64,000 nucleotides of DNA from Promethearchaeota archaeon Loki_b31 (GTDB lineage: Archaea; Asgardarchaeota; Lokiarchaeia; Sigyniarchaeales; SOKP01): contig NJBI01000002.1 of NCBI GenBank assembly GCA_005222975.1, positions 62,001 to 126,000 on the forward strand, read 5' to 3'. Position 1 is the stretch's first letter, and every line of letters begins with the position of its first letter. A program made the translations under genes and the position numbers. Below the pieces are notes generated by a model. It was given only the letters and a program-made list of their open reading frames with translations, ran no database searches and was not told the origin of the DNA. This document shows, one piece after another, positions 34,961-43,630 of the stretch.

Positions 34961-36805
34961 TTAAACTATTCTTTTAAAAAGTTTATCTAGTTCTTTAAAT
35001 GAGATAAATTTCAATGTCGGTCTTCCATGAGCGCAACGAAACGAGTCCTTACATTTTGCTAAATCTATAATTAACGATCTAACCTTTTTTAAAGACAAGT
35101 CGTCGCCCCCTCTAATGCTTTTGTGACAAGCTAAATAATTAATAATTTCTTCCAATTTTTCTGAGAAGCTTTTATCTTTCCCTATTTCTGTTATATCACT
35201 AATTATTTCTTTAATAATCTGCATACTCGGGGTTTTTCCCATTATTATTGGGATTGATCTTAAAATGAAAGTGTTACCTCCAAAATGTTCGAAATCAAAT
35301 CCAAGTCGATTAATTTCCTTTAAATTGTGTTGTAAAAAGAATTTCTCGCTCGGACTTACCTCAATTTTAAGTGGCGAAATTAATTTTTGCTTACTTTTTA
35401 CGGATTTTTTATAAAGATCGTAAAAAAACTCTTTATTTACGCGCTCCGATGCTGCGTGTTGATCTAAGATATATAAACCGCCCTCGTCATTTTCATTAAT
35501 TCCTTCTAAAATAATGTAAGTTTTATTACTTAATTGGCCAGTGCGAGATATTAATCGAAGTTTAGGAAAATTTTTTGCTACGACATACTTTTCTCTCAAA
35601 AAAGTTTCTGCTGAAGTGACTTCCCCCAATCCTTTATCAACATCGTGATCAGTCAAACTTAATTGAACAGATTTCTCTATTTGGTATCTTGAACTTTTTT
35701 CAAACTCTTCTACTGAACTTTCAGACTTATCGTACGGTTCTTCTTTATCATCTTCTGCTTGAGGTGATGTAAATTTACTAATTTCTTGAAAATCGTAAGT
35801 AACTTCTTTTTCAATAAACTTTTCTTCAACAAATTTACGAACGATATTGTAAACCTTGTTATATATGTAATCTTCGTTTTCAAACCTTATATGTAACTTT
35901 TTAGGGTGTACGTTAAAATCAATTACAGAGGGATCTATTTCTAAATGCAGAACGAAAAAAGGATATTTTCCTGTCATTAGAGTTCCTTTATACGCTTCTT
36001 GTATAGCCCTAAACAAAAGGTCGCTTATGACATACCGCTTATTTAAGATTATACTTGAATGCGTCCTATTATTTTTTGAAATCTCACTATGACCAAGTAA
36101 CCCATGGAGAATTAAATTTCCTTCCTTGAAATTGAAAGGCTCCATAAATTTTGCCACATTTTTCCCATAAATATGAAAAAAGGTCGTTTTCAAATCATTA
36201 AAAGCGGGACAATTAAGAACATTTAAATCATTATGCATATAAATGAAATGAAGATGAGGATAAGCTAAAGAATACCGCTGTATGATATCAGTGATGTGGC
36301 CAAGCTCAGTAGGGTCTCTTTTTAGAAACTTTTGTCGCGCCGGAATATTGTAAAACAAATTTTTAACCTTGATATCTGTTCCAATGGGACAAAAAATTTC
36401 TTTTTTATCAATAATTTTTCTATCCTCTAATATTAATTTTACGCCTCGTTCTTTTTCCTTAATCCTTGAAGTTATTTCAACTTGACTAACTGCTGCAATA
36501 CTAGCTAAAGCCTCCCCTCTAAAACCTAAAGTAGATAAAACCTCTAGATCTTCGATTTTGTTAATTTTACTACTTGTATGGCGCTCAAATGCTATTACAA
36601 TCTCATCAGGAGGAATACCAATGCCATCGTCTATAACATGGATTAAATTTTTTCCGGCTTTTTTAACGATAATTCGAATTTCTTTCGCTCCAGCATCTAT
36701 ACTATTTTCAATTAATTCCTTCACGACATTCGCTGGTCTTTCTACTACCTCTCCGGCTGCGATCTTTTCGGCATCATCTATTTTCTTAATTTTATTTCTT
36801 TTCAA
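34961..36805 (-). CDS. mutL: DNA mismatch repair protein MutL (endonuclease type)
   Basis: The 614-residue protein has the GHKL ATPase at the N-terminus: ELIENSIDAGAKEI (about 28-41), DDGIGI (about 59), STLGFRGEALASI (about 90). The middle is transducer plus linker. The C-terminal domain has the metal-dependent nicking motif DQHAASERVNKE (pattern DQHAxxExxxxE), then ACHKSIRGG and CAHGRP, the other conserved zinc-binding elements. So it should nick DNA, as in organisms lacking MutH. It is separated from mutS only by a membrane protein gene, which suggests an incoming bacterial-type repair pair. Confidence 0.95.
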   Translation of the reverse strand: MKRNKIKKIDDAEKIAAGEVVERPANVVKELIENSIDAGAKEIRIIVKKAGKNLIHVIDDGIGIPPDEIVIAFERHTSSKINKIEDLEVLSTLGFRGEALASIAAVSQVEITSRIKEKERGVKLILEDRKIIDKKEIFCPIGTDIKVKNLFYNIPARQKFLKRDPTELGHITDIIQRYSLAYPHLHFIYMHNDLNVLNCPAFNDLKTTFFHIYGKNVAKFMEPFNFKEGNLILHGLLGHSEISKNNRTHSSIILNKRYVISDLLFRAIQEAYKGTLMTGKYPFFVLHLEIDPSVIDFNVHPKKLHIRFENEDYIYNKVYNIVRKFVEEKFIEKEVTYDFQEISKFTSPQAEDDKEEPYDKSESSVEEFEKSSRYQIEKSVQLSLTDHDVDKGLGEVTSAETFLREKYVVAKNFPKLRLISRTGQLSNKTYIILEGINENDEGGLYILDQHAASERVNKEFFYDLYKKSVKSKQKLISPLKIEVSPSEKFFLQHNLKEINRLGFDFEHFGGNTFILRSIPIIMGKTPSMQIIKEIISDITEIGKDKSFSEKLEEIINYLACHKSIRGGDDLSLKKVRSLIIDLAKCKDSFRCAHGRPTLKFISFKELDKLFKRIV

Positions 36806-37014
36806 TTTTTTGAGAATTTCATTTCTAATAATTTTTTGAAGTTAATATCTTTCACATTTTAATTAAATTTAAAATAATACTCCATTAAAGTTTAAATAAA
36901 TTCGATTTTTTAATCATTTCTAATGAAGTTTAAAATCTAAAGTAATTCTTTTAAATCGTTATAAATACTTTAGATTATTCATTTTAATAATATTACCATT
37001 AATATTTTAATAAA

Positions 37015-37932
37015 ATGAGAATCGAGAGAGAATACCCTTTTCATAAATATTTTATTTGTTTTTTAGCCTTTATCACCGTTTTATTTATTGCTTTAAGGAT
37101 TCTTATCAATTTATATGATTTTCCAATATTATTAGAAATCTCTCGCGATGTCGATTTTAATATTTTATTAAGAGGATTCCATAATGGTTTAAGAGATTTT
37201 TATAAAATCGCGGAAATGCCTTCTGGAATTCCTGATTGGCCGCCATACTATCTATATTTTTGGTATTTCTTGTTTTTACCTATGGGGTTAATTCCTTTTG
37301 AGATTGGAGTTTATATATGGGATGCTTTAAGATTAATTTCTGTGAGTTATGTTATATTAAAAGCTTATAAAATATTTGGAAATCGCAAGGATCTTTTTAT
37401 TTTTTACGGGTTATTAACAATAGGTTATTTAATTGATGGGTGGTTCAATAATGTCAATTTTGTAATACTATTTTTTCTGTTTCTGTCTTATTCTTTTATG
37501 AAGGATGATGAAAAATTGCTTGCTGGAATTTTTTTTACTCTTGCTACATTTAAGATCAATTCAATTTTGTTCCTTCCGGTAATTATAGTAGCAAGGAAAA
37601 TTAAATTTAGGGATCTACTGTATTATATTATTCCATTCTTTATTATCTGTCTGCCTTACCTTATATTTCCAGATTTTCTTTCACAGATGTTGAACAATTG
37701 GCTGAGTAGTGATACAAATGTTCAAGGTCTAACAATAGTAGACTCCATTCTTTGGAAAGCTTTACAACCTTCTCATTTAATGTTTATTAGCTTCTTATAT
37801 ATCATTTTTTTCGAAAGCTTAACAGAAGGAAAAAGAAAAAAGCAGATTAGAATAATTATTATAATTCTCTTTATTGCTTATTATATATATAATTCGTTAG
37901 TTGTTTGGATATTTCCTACATTTTTACCTTAG
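37015..37932 (+). CDS. GT87-like polytopic membrane protein
   Basis: The 305-residue product has about eight hydrophobic segments: about 10-30, 80-105, 110-125, 135-160, 165-185, 200-225, 250-270 and 280-300. It resembles the DUF2029/GT87 family of polyprenyl-phosphate-dependent mannosyltransferases in layout. A charged first luminal loop (EISRDVDFNILLRGF) and PDWPPYYLYF near 70 are in the usual position. The enzymatic assignment is tentative. It is on the plus strand between mutL and mutS, and its stop overlaps the mutS stop by 4 bases. Confidence 0.6.
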   Translation: MRIEREYPFHKYFICFLAFITVLFIALRILINLYDFPILLEISRDVDFNILLRGFHNGLRDFYKIAEMPSGIPDWPPYYLYFWYFLFLPMGLIPFEIGVYIWDALRLISVSYVILKAYKIFGNRKDLFIFYGLLTIGYLIDGWFNNVNFVILFFLFLSYSFMKDDEKLLAGIFFTLATFKINSILFLPVIIVARKIKFRDLLYYIIPFFIICLPYLIFPDFLSQMLNNWLSSDTNVQGLTIVDSILWKALQPSHLMFISFLYIIFFESLTEGKRKKQIRIIIIILFIAYYIYNSLVVWIFPTFLP

Positions 37933-40841
37933 CTGATATTTCGCGTCTTTTCTTTAAGCTCGATTAACTTTTTCATGGCATCGATTGGAGTCATAGAGTT
38001 AATATCGATGTCCTCGATTTTTCTAATTAGCTCTTCAATATTTTCGTTATCCGCGCTTTCTTTCAATACAATTGGTTTAAAAAAAGTAGTTTGCACAATT
38101 TTTTTTTCCTTTTTAATACTAATTTCTGGTTTGGTAGTGGTCTCTGACTGATACTTAAGGTTTGTTAGTTGTTCTTTCTTTTTCTCAACTTCAAATTTTT
38201 TTTGTCCTAATTCCCTCTCCTTTTTAATTAGTTCGGCTTCGCACTTATTTAACTCTCGCTGTCTTACATCAAAGTCTAAATTCAAATGTTCTAGCGCTTT
38301 CTTTTTCTCTTGAATAAATTTGTCGTAATATTTGTTAGTTAATCTTCCATTACCATTTTCTTCTACTGTAGCTTTAAAGGGATCTTTTTCCTCGATTTGG
38401 TTTAAAATTTCAAACGCTCTTATAATAACGTCATCTGGGATTCCTGCTAGCTTCGCAATGTGAATTCCATACGATTTATCAGTGCTTCCTGGTTGTAATT
38501 TTCGAATGAAATTAATGCTTCCATCGTCATTTTCGATAATGTCTAAATGATAATTTTTTATTCTTGGTAGATTTATCTCAGTTAATTGGTGATAGTGAGT
38601 ACTAAATAGCGTCTTTGCCTTTAATTCGTGTAATTTTTCGAGAGTTGCTAAAGCGATACTTTGACCGTCACTAGTGCTCGTGCCTCTTCCAAGTTCGTCT
38701 ATTATAACTAGGCTTTTCTTCGTCACAAAATTTAATATCTTAGCCGTTTCAGTCATTTCTATCATAAATGTGCTTAATTTCCTCGCTAAATCATCAGACG
38801 CGCCTATACGTGTGAAAATCTGATCAATAACACCTATAGTAGCAGATTTGGCTGGGACAAAACACCCCATTTGAGCAATAATACAGATTAAGGCAACTTG
38901 TCGAAGATATGTGGATTTCCCTGCCATATTCGGCCCAGTAATCATTAAAATTTGCTCATTATCCGTATCTAAATAACAATCGTTAGGAATAAATTTTTCA
39001 GATAATCTTATTTGCTCAACAACGGGATGTCTTCCCTCCTTAATCGTAATTTTACCTTCGTTATTGATTTTTGGGCGACAGTAGTCGTATTTTTCTGCAA
39101 CTTCTGCAAAACAAGCAAGAACATCAATATATGCTATTTTTTTAGCAGTTTCTAAGATTTTTAATGTTTCTCTTACTATCTTTTCTCTAATTGTACAGAA
39201 TATTTCATATTCCAAATCGTTTATCTGTTCTTCCGCTTGAACAATCTTTTCTTCTAGCTCTTTTAGTTTTTTTGTGGTGTATCTTTTCGCATTTTTGAGA
39301 GTTTGGCGTTCAATGTATTCTTCTGGAATTTTTGTGATATATCTTAGCGTTTTTAAAGTAATTTGTATATAATATCCAAGAATGTTATTATGTCCCACTT
39401 TAAAACCTGAATTTACTTTCCATCTATCTCTCTGCTGTTTTTCGTAATCTAGAACATATTTTTTACCATTCTGGAGGATATCTCTTAATTCATCAATTTT
39501 TTCGTTAAATCCTGCCTTTATCAAGTGCCCCTCTTTGACTGTGGGTGGTGCGTCGTCTTTTATAGAGACTTCTATTACACTTCTAGCTTCTCTAAAATCA
39601 TCAATTTTATCGATGAATTTTGAGACTTCCGGAATTTTAGATTTTTCTAGTATCTTTTTAATTTTAGGAATTTTTTCCAAAGAATTTTTTAAGTTAATTA
39701 AGTCGCGAGCATTGGAATTTCGAGAGTAATTAATTCGGTTTACAAACCTTTCAAGATCACCAATAACTTTTAGTTCTTCCCTTAATTCAGACCTTAAGAA
39801 AACATCGTCCTTAAATTTTTGAACTATATTAATTCTTTGATTTATCTCATTTATGTCTGTTAAAGGTTGAAGGATAATTTTTTTTAACAAACGAGCGCCC
39901 ATAGGTGTATGAGTCTGATTAAAAATTGAATACAATGTTGTATCCTTCCCCTTTTCCCAAAGTGAGCTAATTAATTCTAAATTTCTTTGAGTAATATAAT
40001 CTAAGTGTAAAACTTTTTCTTCACGAATGAGATTTATTTTAAAAAGATTAGGAATTACATCCCTTTGAGTTTCTTTTAAAAAAGCTAATAAACCACCAGA
40101 AGCTTGAACCGCCATTTCACAATTTTCTAAATCAAAACTATTTAAATTGGAAATGTTAAAATGTCGTTTAATTAAATCACGCGCTTCGTCATAATTAAAC
40201 ACATAATCTTCGTAAGATTTAATCAAAGCATCGTTTAAATCGGTTAATAATAGAAAGAGATGTTCGTCCTTCTTTAATTCCGTAGGTACTATAACTTCAA
40301 CGGGGTTATATTGAGAGAAGATGCTTAGTATTTTTTCTAGTGGATCTTGTCCACTCTTAAAAAATTCCGTTGTAACGAATTCGCCCGTTGAGAGATCAGC
40401 GAAAGCGATTCCGAATCCCTTTCTTTCTTTAACAATAGAACAAATATAGTTGTTTTCGTTTGATTTAAGCATATCTGGCTCGATAACAGTGCCCGGGGAT
40501 AATATTCTAACGACACCTCGTTTAACTATTCTTCCTTTTACTGTGGTGGGGTCCTCTAATTGTTCGACAATTACTACTGTTTCTCCTAAGTTAATTAAAT
40601 TATTTAAATAAGAGCCGGCGTGATGTGGTATCCCCGCTAAGGGATATGAATCTGATCCAATTTTTCTTTTTGTCAATGTTATTCCTAAGAGATTTGAAAC
40701 TCGAACGGCATCGTCGTAGAAAAACTCGTAAAAATCTCCCATACGATAAGCCAATATTGTATCTGGGTATTTCTTTTTAACAGAATACCAATGTTGCATC
40801 ATTGGAGTGAGTTCTTTAAATTTAATATCTTCAAAAGGCAT
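37929..40841 (-). CDS. mutS: DNA mismatch repair protein MutS
   Basis: The 970-residue protein is a full MutS1. The mismatch-binding domain has YRMGDFYEFFYDDA with the intercalating Phe-x-Glu (FYE, about 32-40). The connector, lever and clamp follow. The ABC-type ATPase is near 620-800: Walker A TGPNMAGKSTYLRQ, then GASDDLARKLSTFMIEM, Walker B LVIIDELGRGTSTSDG and THYHQL. The usual signature glycine in DDLARG is replaced by lysine. A charged coiled-coil tail (about 830-970), longer than usual, ends the protein. With MutL it completes a bacterial-type mismatch repair system. Confidence 0.95.
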   Translation of the reverse strand: MPFEDIKFKELTPMMQHWYSVKKKYPDTILAYRMGDFYEFFYDDAVRVSNLLGITLTKRKIGSDSYPLAGIPHHAGSYLNNLINLGETVVIVEQLEDPTTVKGRIVKRGVVRILSPGTVIEPDMLKSNENNYICSIVKERKGFGIAFADLSTGEFVTTEFFKSGQDPLEKILSIFSQYNPVEVIVPTELKKDEHLFLLLTDLNDALIKSYEDYVFNYDEARDLIKRHFNISNLNSFDLENCEMAVQASGGLLAFLKETQRDVIPNLFKINLIREEKVLHLDYITQRNLELISSLWEKGKDTTLYSIFNQTHTPMGARLLKKIILQPLTDINEINQRINIVQKFKDDVFLRSELREELKVIGDLERFVNRINYSRNSNARDLINLKNSLEKIPKIKKILEKSKIPEVSKFIDKIDDFREARSVIEVSIKDDAPPTVKEGHLIKAGFNEKIDELRDILQNGKKYVLDYEKQQRDRWKVNSGFKVGHNNILGYYIQITLKTLRYITKIPEEYIERQTLKNAKRYTTKKLKELEEKIVQAEEQINDLEYEIFCTIREKIVRETLKILETAKKIAYIDVLACFAEVAEKYDYCRPKINNEGKITIKEGRHPVVEQIRLSEKFIPNDCYLDTDNEQILMITGPNMAGKSTYLRQVALICIIAQMGCFVPAKSATIGVIDQIFTRIGASDDLARKLSTFMIEMTETAKILNFVTKKSLVIIDELGRGTSTSDGQSIALATLEKLHELKAKTLFSTHYHQLTEINLPRIKNYHLDIIENDDGSINFIRKLQPGSTDKSYGIHIAKLAGIPDDVIIRAFEILNQIEEKDPFKATVEENGNGRLTNKYYDKFIQEKKKALEHLNLDFDVRQRELNKCEAELIKKERELGQKKFEVEKKKEQLTNLKYQSETTTKPEISIKKEKKIVQTTFFKPIVLKESADNENIEELIRKIEDIDINSMTPIDAMKKLIELKEKTRNIS

Positions 40842-41156
40842 TTTATGGTGAATTATATTACTTTCCTATAACTAACAAATAACTTAATTTAAAATTATTA
40901 GTTTTTAATAGGAATAAATTCTAATTATTAGTTTTTTAATAAATAAAAAAAAAAGGAGATATTAGATTTTTAAGACTTTTTTCTCAAGCGTTAACTCGTA
41001 AGCTTCTTGCATAGTCTCTTAATAAATATCAATTTCAAATTTGAAATTGATTTGCGCTGCGATTGATATTTCCTTTTCGTCTAAACTCAAGGCGCACTTA
41101 AATTAATTTTTAAATCCGCTAAGAAAATTTATATTAAACATATCTTTTTTTAAACC
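40842..41156. other. intergenic region with stacked inverted repeats
   Basis: No gene is seen in these 315 bases. Besides the palindrome described separately, CAAGC...GCTTC/CTTG forms a hairpin at about 40985-41010 inside an AGACT/AGTCT pair. TGCGC at about 41052 can pair with GCGCA near 41096. The region between mutS and the enoyl-CoA hydratase gene could carry a structured RNA or an untranslated leader. A tRNA was looked for and not found. Confidence 0.35.
41024..41071. repeat. 24-bp palindrome with a competing 10-bp stem
   Basis: Bases 41028-41051 are a perfect 24-base palindrome (core TTTCAAATTTGAAA). Its left arm also belongs to AAATATCAAT (41024-41033), which pairs perfectly with ATTGATATTT at 41062-41071. 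The two stems use the same bases, so they exclude each other. In DNA it may be a protein-binding site, and in RNA a switch-like leader of the downstream gene. Confidence 0.55.
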
Positions 41157-41945
41157 ATGGATAGTCAAGAAGATATAATTTTATACGAAGTAAAGGGACA
41201 TATTGCTACAATAACGATTAATCGCCCAGACAAAGCACACGCTTTCAATGTCGAAATGTTGCAACTAATGCATACGAACTTACTACAAGCGGATAAGAAT
41301 GAGAACGTTAAATGTATTATTATAAAGAGCACAGGGGAGAGATTTTTTTCTGCGGGTTATGACCTTAAGGAGATACAAGGATCTCCCGAAAATATAGAAA
41401 AAATAAAAACATGGGGCAGAAAGATCACCTATACGATGCTTTTCATGAAAAAAACCATTATTACTCAAGTACAAGGAATTGCAATCGGTTTTGGTGTTTT
41501 AATGATTCTCGCATCTGACCTTAGAATTTTTGCTGATAGACCAAAAGAAGAGCTGTATATAAGGCTTCCAGAACTAGCTATTTCTGCATTTCCTCAGACT
41601 GGAGCAACACTCTTGCCTTTATTGGCCTTTGGATTAAGTTACGCTAAATATCTGCTTTATTCTGCTGATAAAGTCGGGATTGAAGAATTGAAAAACATCA
41701 ATTTTCCAACACGAATATTTCCACTTGAAACCTTGGAAGCTGGAACCCGTTCATTTGTAAAACAATTAACTAAATATCAAACAGAATTTTTACTCTTTCC
41801 AAAAATGATGCTAAACATCATGAATAAGGCATATATTAAATCGTGTTTCGATTTAGAAGATGAATGTGGAAAAATTACCGATGAAAAGAAGACAATGAAA
41901 GAATTGGATGAAATTATAAAAGAATTATACAAAAAATATCCATAA
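41157..41945 (+). CDS. enoyl-CoA hydratase/isomerase family protein
   Basis: The 262-residue crotonase-fold protein begins with VKGHIATITINRPDKAHAFN (about 13-32). It has the oxyanion-hole stretch FFSAGYDLKEI (about 63-73) and QGIAIGFGVLMILASDLRIF (about 105-124). The usual first catalytic glutamate (GGGCELALACD) is replaced, reading GFGVLMILASD. The second region, LPELAISAFP, keeps a glutamate. Hydratase activity is therefore uncertain, and an isomerase, dehalogenase or hydrolase-like role is possible. It may act on CoA esters made by the acyl-CoA synthetase at 29807-31447. Confidence 0.85.
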   Translation: MDSQEDIILYEVKGHIATITINRPDKAHAFNVEMLQLMHTNLLQADKNENVKCIIIKSTGERFFSAGYDLKEIQGSPENIEKIKTWGRKITYTMLFMKKTIITQVQGIAIGFGVLMILASDLRIFADRPKEELYIRLPELAISAFPQTGATLLPLLAFGLSYAKYLLYSADKVGIEELKNINFPTRIFPLETLEAGTRSFVKQLTKYQTEFLLFPKMMLNIMNKAYIKSCFDLEDECGKITDEKKTMKELDEIIKELYKKYP

Positions 41946-41947
41946 CT

Positions 41948-42817
41948 CTATTTTATATTTTTGTTATTTTTTTTAATGTGTTTTTCTAACCAAACATACA
42001 TATCTCGAAAAACTTGCGCTTTTCCTTTTTCATTCCATAGTTCATGAAGAAACCCATCGTATTCCCTATAAGTCTTGTCTTTACTTTTTATTTTTTCAAA
42101 GAATTCTTTAGTCGTTCCTTTTTCTACCATTTTATCTTTTCCAGCTTGCATAATGAATGTTGGGCATAGTAAATTAGAAGCGTTTTCCATCGCCCATTTC
42201 ATAGCTCTTTCCATTTCAGCAGCAGATCTCAAGGAGATTTTTTCCAATTTTTTATCATCTGAAATGTGTTTGCGTAAAATTTTGATATCACTAGTTAAAA
42301 GGTTTTGTTCAATCACCATTTCTACAGTTTTAGTTGGAGAAATTTTAGAAATCGGTCCGGCGATTTTTTTACCCAATTTTTTACTAAACGACAAGTTTAC
42401 AGCAAATCTTAATAAAGGAGATGATACTAATACACCAGGTAATGCTGGATGATTAGCCGCAAAAACTAAGGCAATTAATCCACCGAACGAATGCCCCATT
42501 AAAAAGACTTTTTTATCTCCAGAGGTTTTTTTTACTAAATCCATAAAAAGAACAATATCTTTTTGAATATGAACCATACTATCGATATGTCCGGGGTTGT
42601 TGTCGGCATTTCTCCAATGTCCTCTAATATCAAACGCATACACAGCGTATCCATTTTCCGTTAAAAATTCTGCGGGTACCTCCATTCTGTCTGAATGAGT
42701 CCCCCAACCATGTAGAGCTATTATATATGCTTTAATATTACTCGAATCTGGTAGCCAGTACTGATAAAATAATCTTTTAGTCTCTCTACCTTCAAAATAA
42801 CCTTTTTTATTAATCAT
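41948..42817 (-). CDS. monoacylglycerol lipase-like alpha/beta-hydrolase
   Basis: The 289-residue enzyme of the serine aminopeptidase/MGL type has LHGWGTHSDRMEVPAEFL (about 39-56), YAFDIRGHWRN (about 69), the elbow LMGHSFGGLIAL (serine about 116), an aspartate in MQAGKDKMVEKG (about 231) and the histidine in YDGFLHELWNEKG (about 263). The triad looks complete. It probably hydrolyses lipid or ester substrates in the cytosol. It converges with the enoyl-CoA hydratase gene, with stops 2 bases apart. Confidence 0.85.
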   Translation of the reverse strand: MINKKGYFEGRETKRLFYQYWLPDSSNIKAYIIALHGWGTHSDRMEVPAEFLTENGYAVYAFDIRGHWRNADNNPGHIDSMVHIQKDIVLFMDLVKKTSGDKKVFLMGHSFGGLIALVFAANHPALPGVLVSSPLLRFAVNLSFSKKLGKKIAGPISKISPTKTVEMVIEQNLLTSDIKILRKHISDDKKLEKISLRSAAEMERAMKWAMENASNLLCPTFIMQAGKDKMVEKGTTKEFFEKIKSKDKTYREYDGFLHELWNEKGKAQVFRDMYVWLEKHIKKNNKNIK

Positions 42818-43018
42818 AATTACTTGCTCGTTGAATAAATTTGAAATGAATACACTTATTATGGTTTATAATCTTTTAACTTTTTATCATATTTGAAGTC
42901 ATTTAATAAGTCTGATAGCCATAAAACTAAAATTGACAAAAGTTTTTAATTTTGATAAACTCTTTAAATAGTAAGATTAATTCATAATTATAATGTTTAA
43001 CCATATTAGGCTTTTAAT

Positions 43019-43606
43019 ATGAGCGAATTGGAACTGATAAAAATTGTTTTACACGGGAGAGGGGGTATGGGTGCAGTTACTGCTTGTGAGATAATAGCTG
43101 AAGCAGCATACTTAAGTGGTAATTTCATTGATGTCCAAGCATATCCTTCGTTCGGTGCTGAGAGAAGAGGTGCCCCTGTTCAAGCGTATGTAAAATTATC
43201 CCGAACAGAAAAAGTATACGATCGCGCTCAAATTGAAAACCCAAATATTTTAATCGTATTCGATGAGACTGTTTTAACTAAAGAAGTGGCATCGTCTTTG
43301 GAAAGCAACGGAATTTTTATAATAAATTCTGATAAAAATCCAGAATATTTTGTTAAAGAATATCATCTTAGTAGCAACATAAAAGTGATTGTTGCGGATA
43401 TTAATAATTTAGCACTTGAAAAAAATTTAACGATAGATGGAAACCCTGTAATAAATACACCAATTTTAGGTTTGCTCTCAAAAGCATTACCAGACCTGCA
43501 CTTAGAAAATCTAAAAGATGTGGTTTTGAAAAAATTAGGAGAAAAATTAGGAAACCTTAACTACGATTTAATTGAGCAAGGTTTTAACATGGCAAAAATA
43601 TTATAA
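43019..43606 (+). CDS. porC: 2-oxoacid:ferredoxin oxidoreductase gamma subunit
   Basis: The 195-residue protein is the gamma chain of a POR/VOR-type enzyme. Diagnostic blocks are VLHGRGGMGAVTACEIIAEA (about 10-29) and AYPSFGAERRGAPVQAYVK (about 41-59). Gamma supports the alpha chain and CoA binding. The delta, alpha and beta genes follow at 46528-49025, so the complex is complete in the window. The delta-alpha-beta set is separated from gamma by an opposing histidine kinase gene, an unusual break of the operon. The 2-oxoacid (pyruvate or branched-chain) is not resolved. Confidence 0.92.
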   Translation: MSELELIKIVLHGRGGMGAVTACEIIAEAAYLSGNFIDVQAYPSFGAERRGAPVQAYVKLSRTEKVYDRAQIENPNILIVFDETVLTKEVASSLESNGIFIINSDKNPEYFVKEYHLSSNIKVIVADINNLALEKNLTIDGNPVINTPILGLLSKALPDLHLENLKDVVLKKLGEKLGNLNYDLIEQGFNMAKIL

Positions 43607-43630
43607 GATACATTTTTCAAAATACACATT

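Noticed and set aside
40960-41110. Possible tRNA or structured ncRNA gene
   Set aside because: There are stems, but no acceptor/T-arm combination and no GTTCRA-type T loop, so I kept only the inverted repeats.
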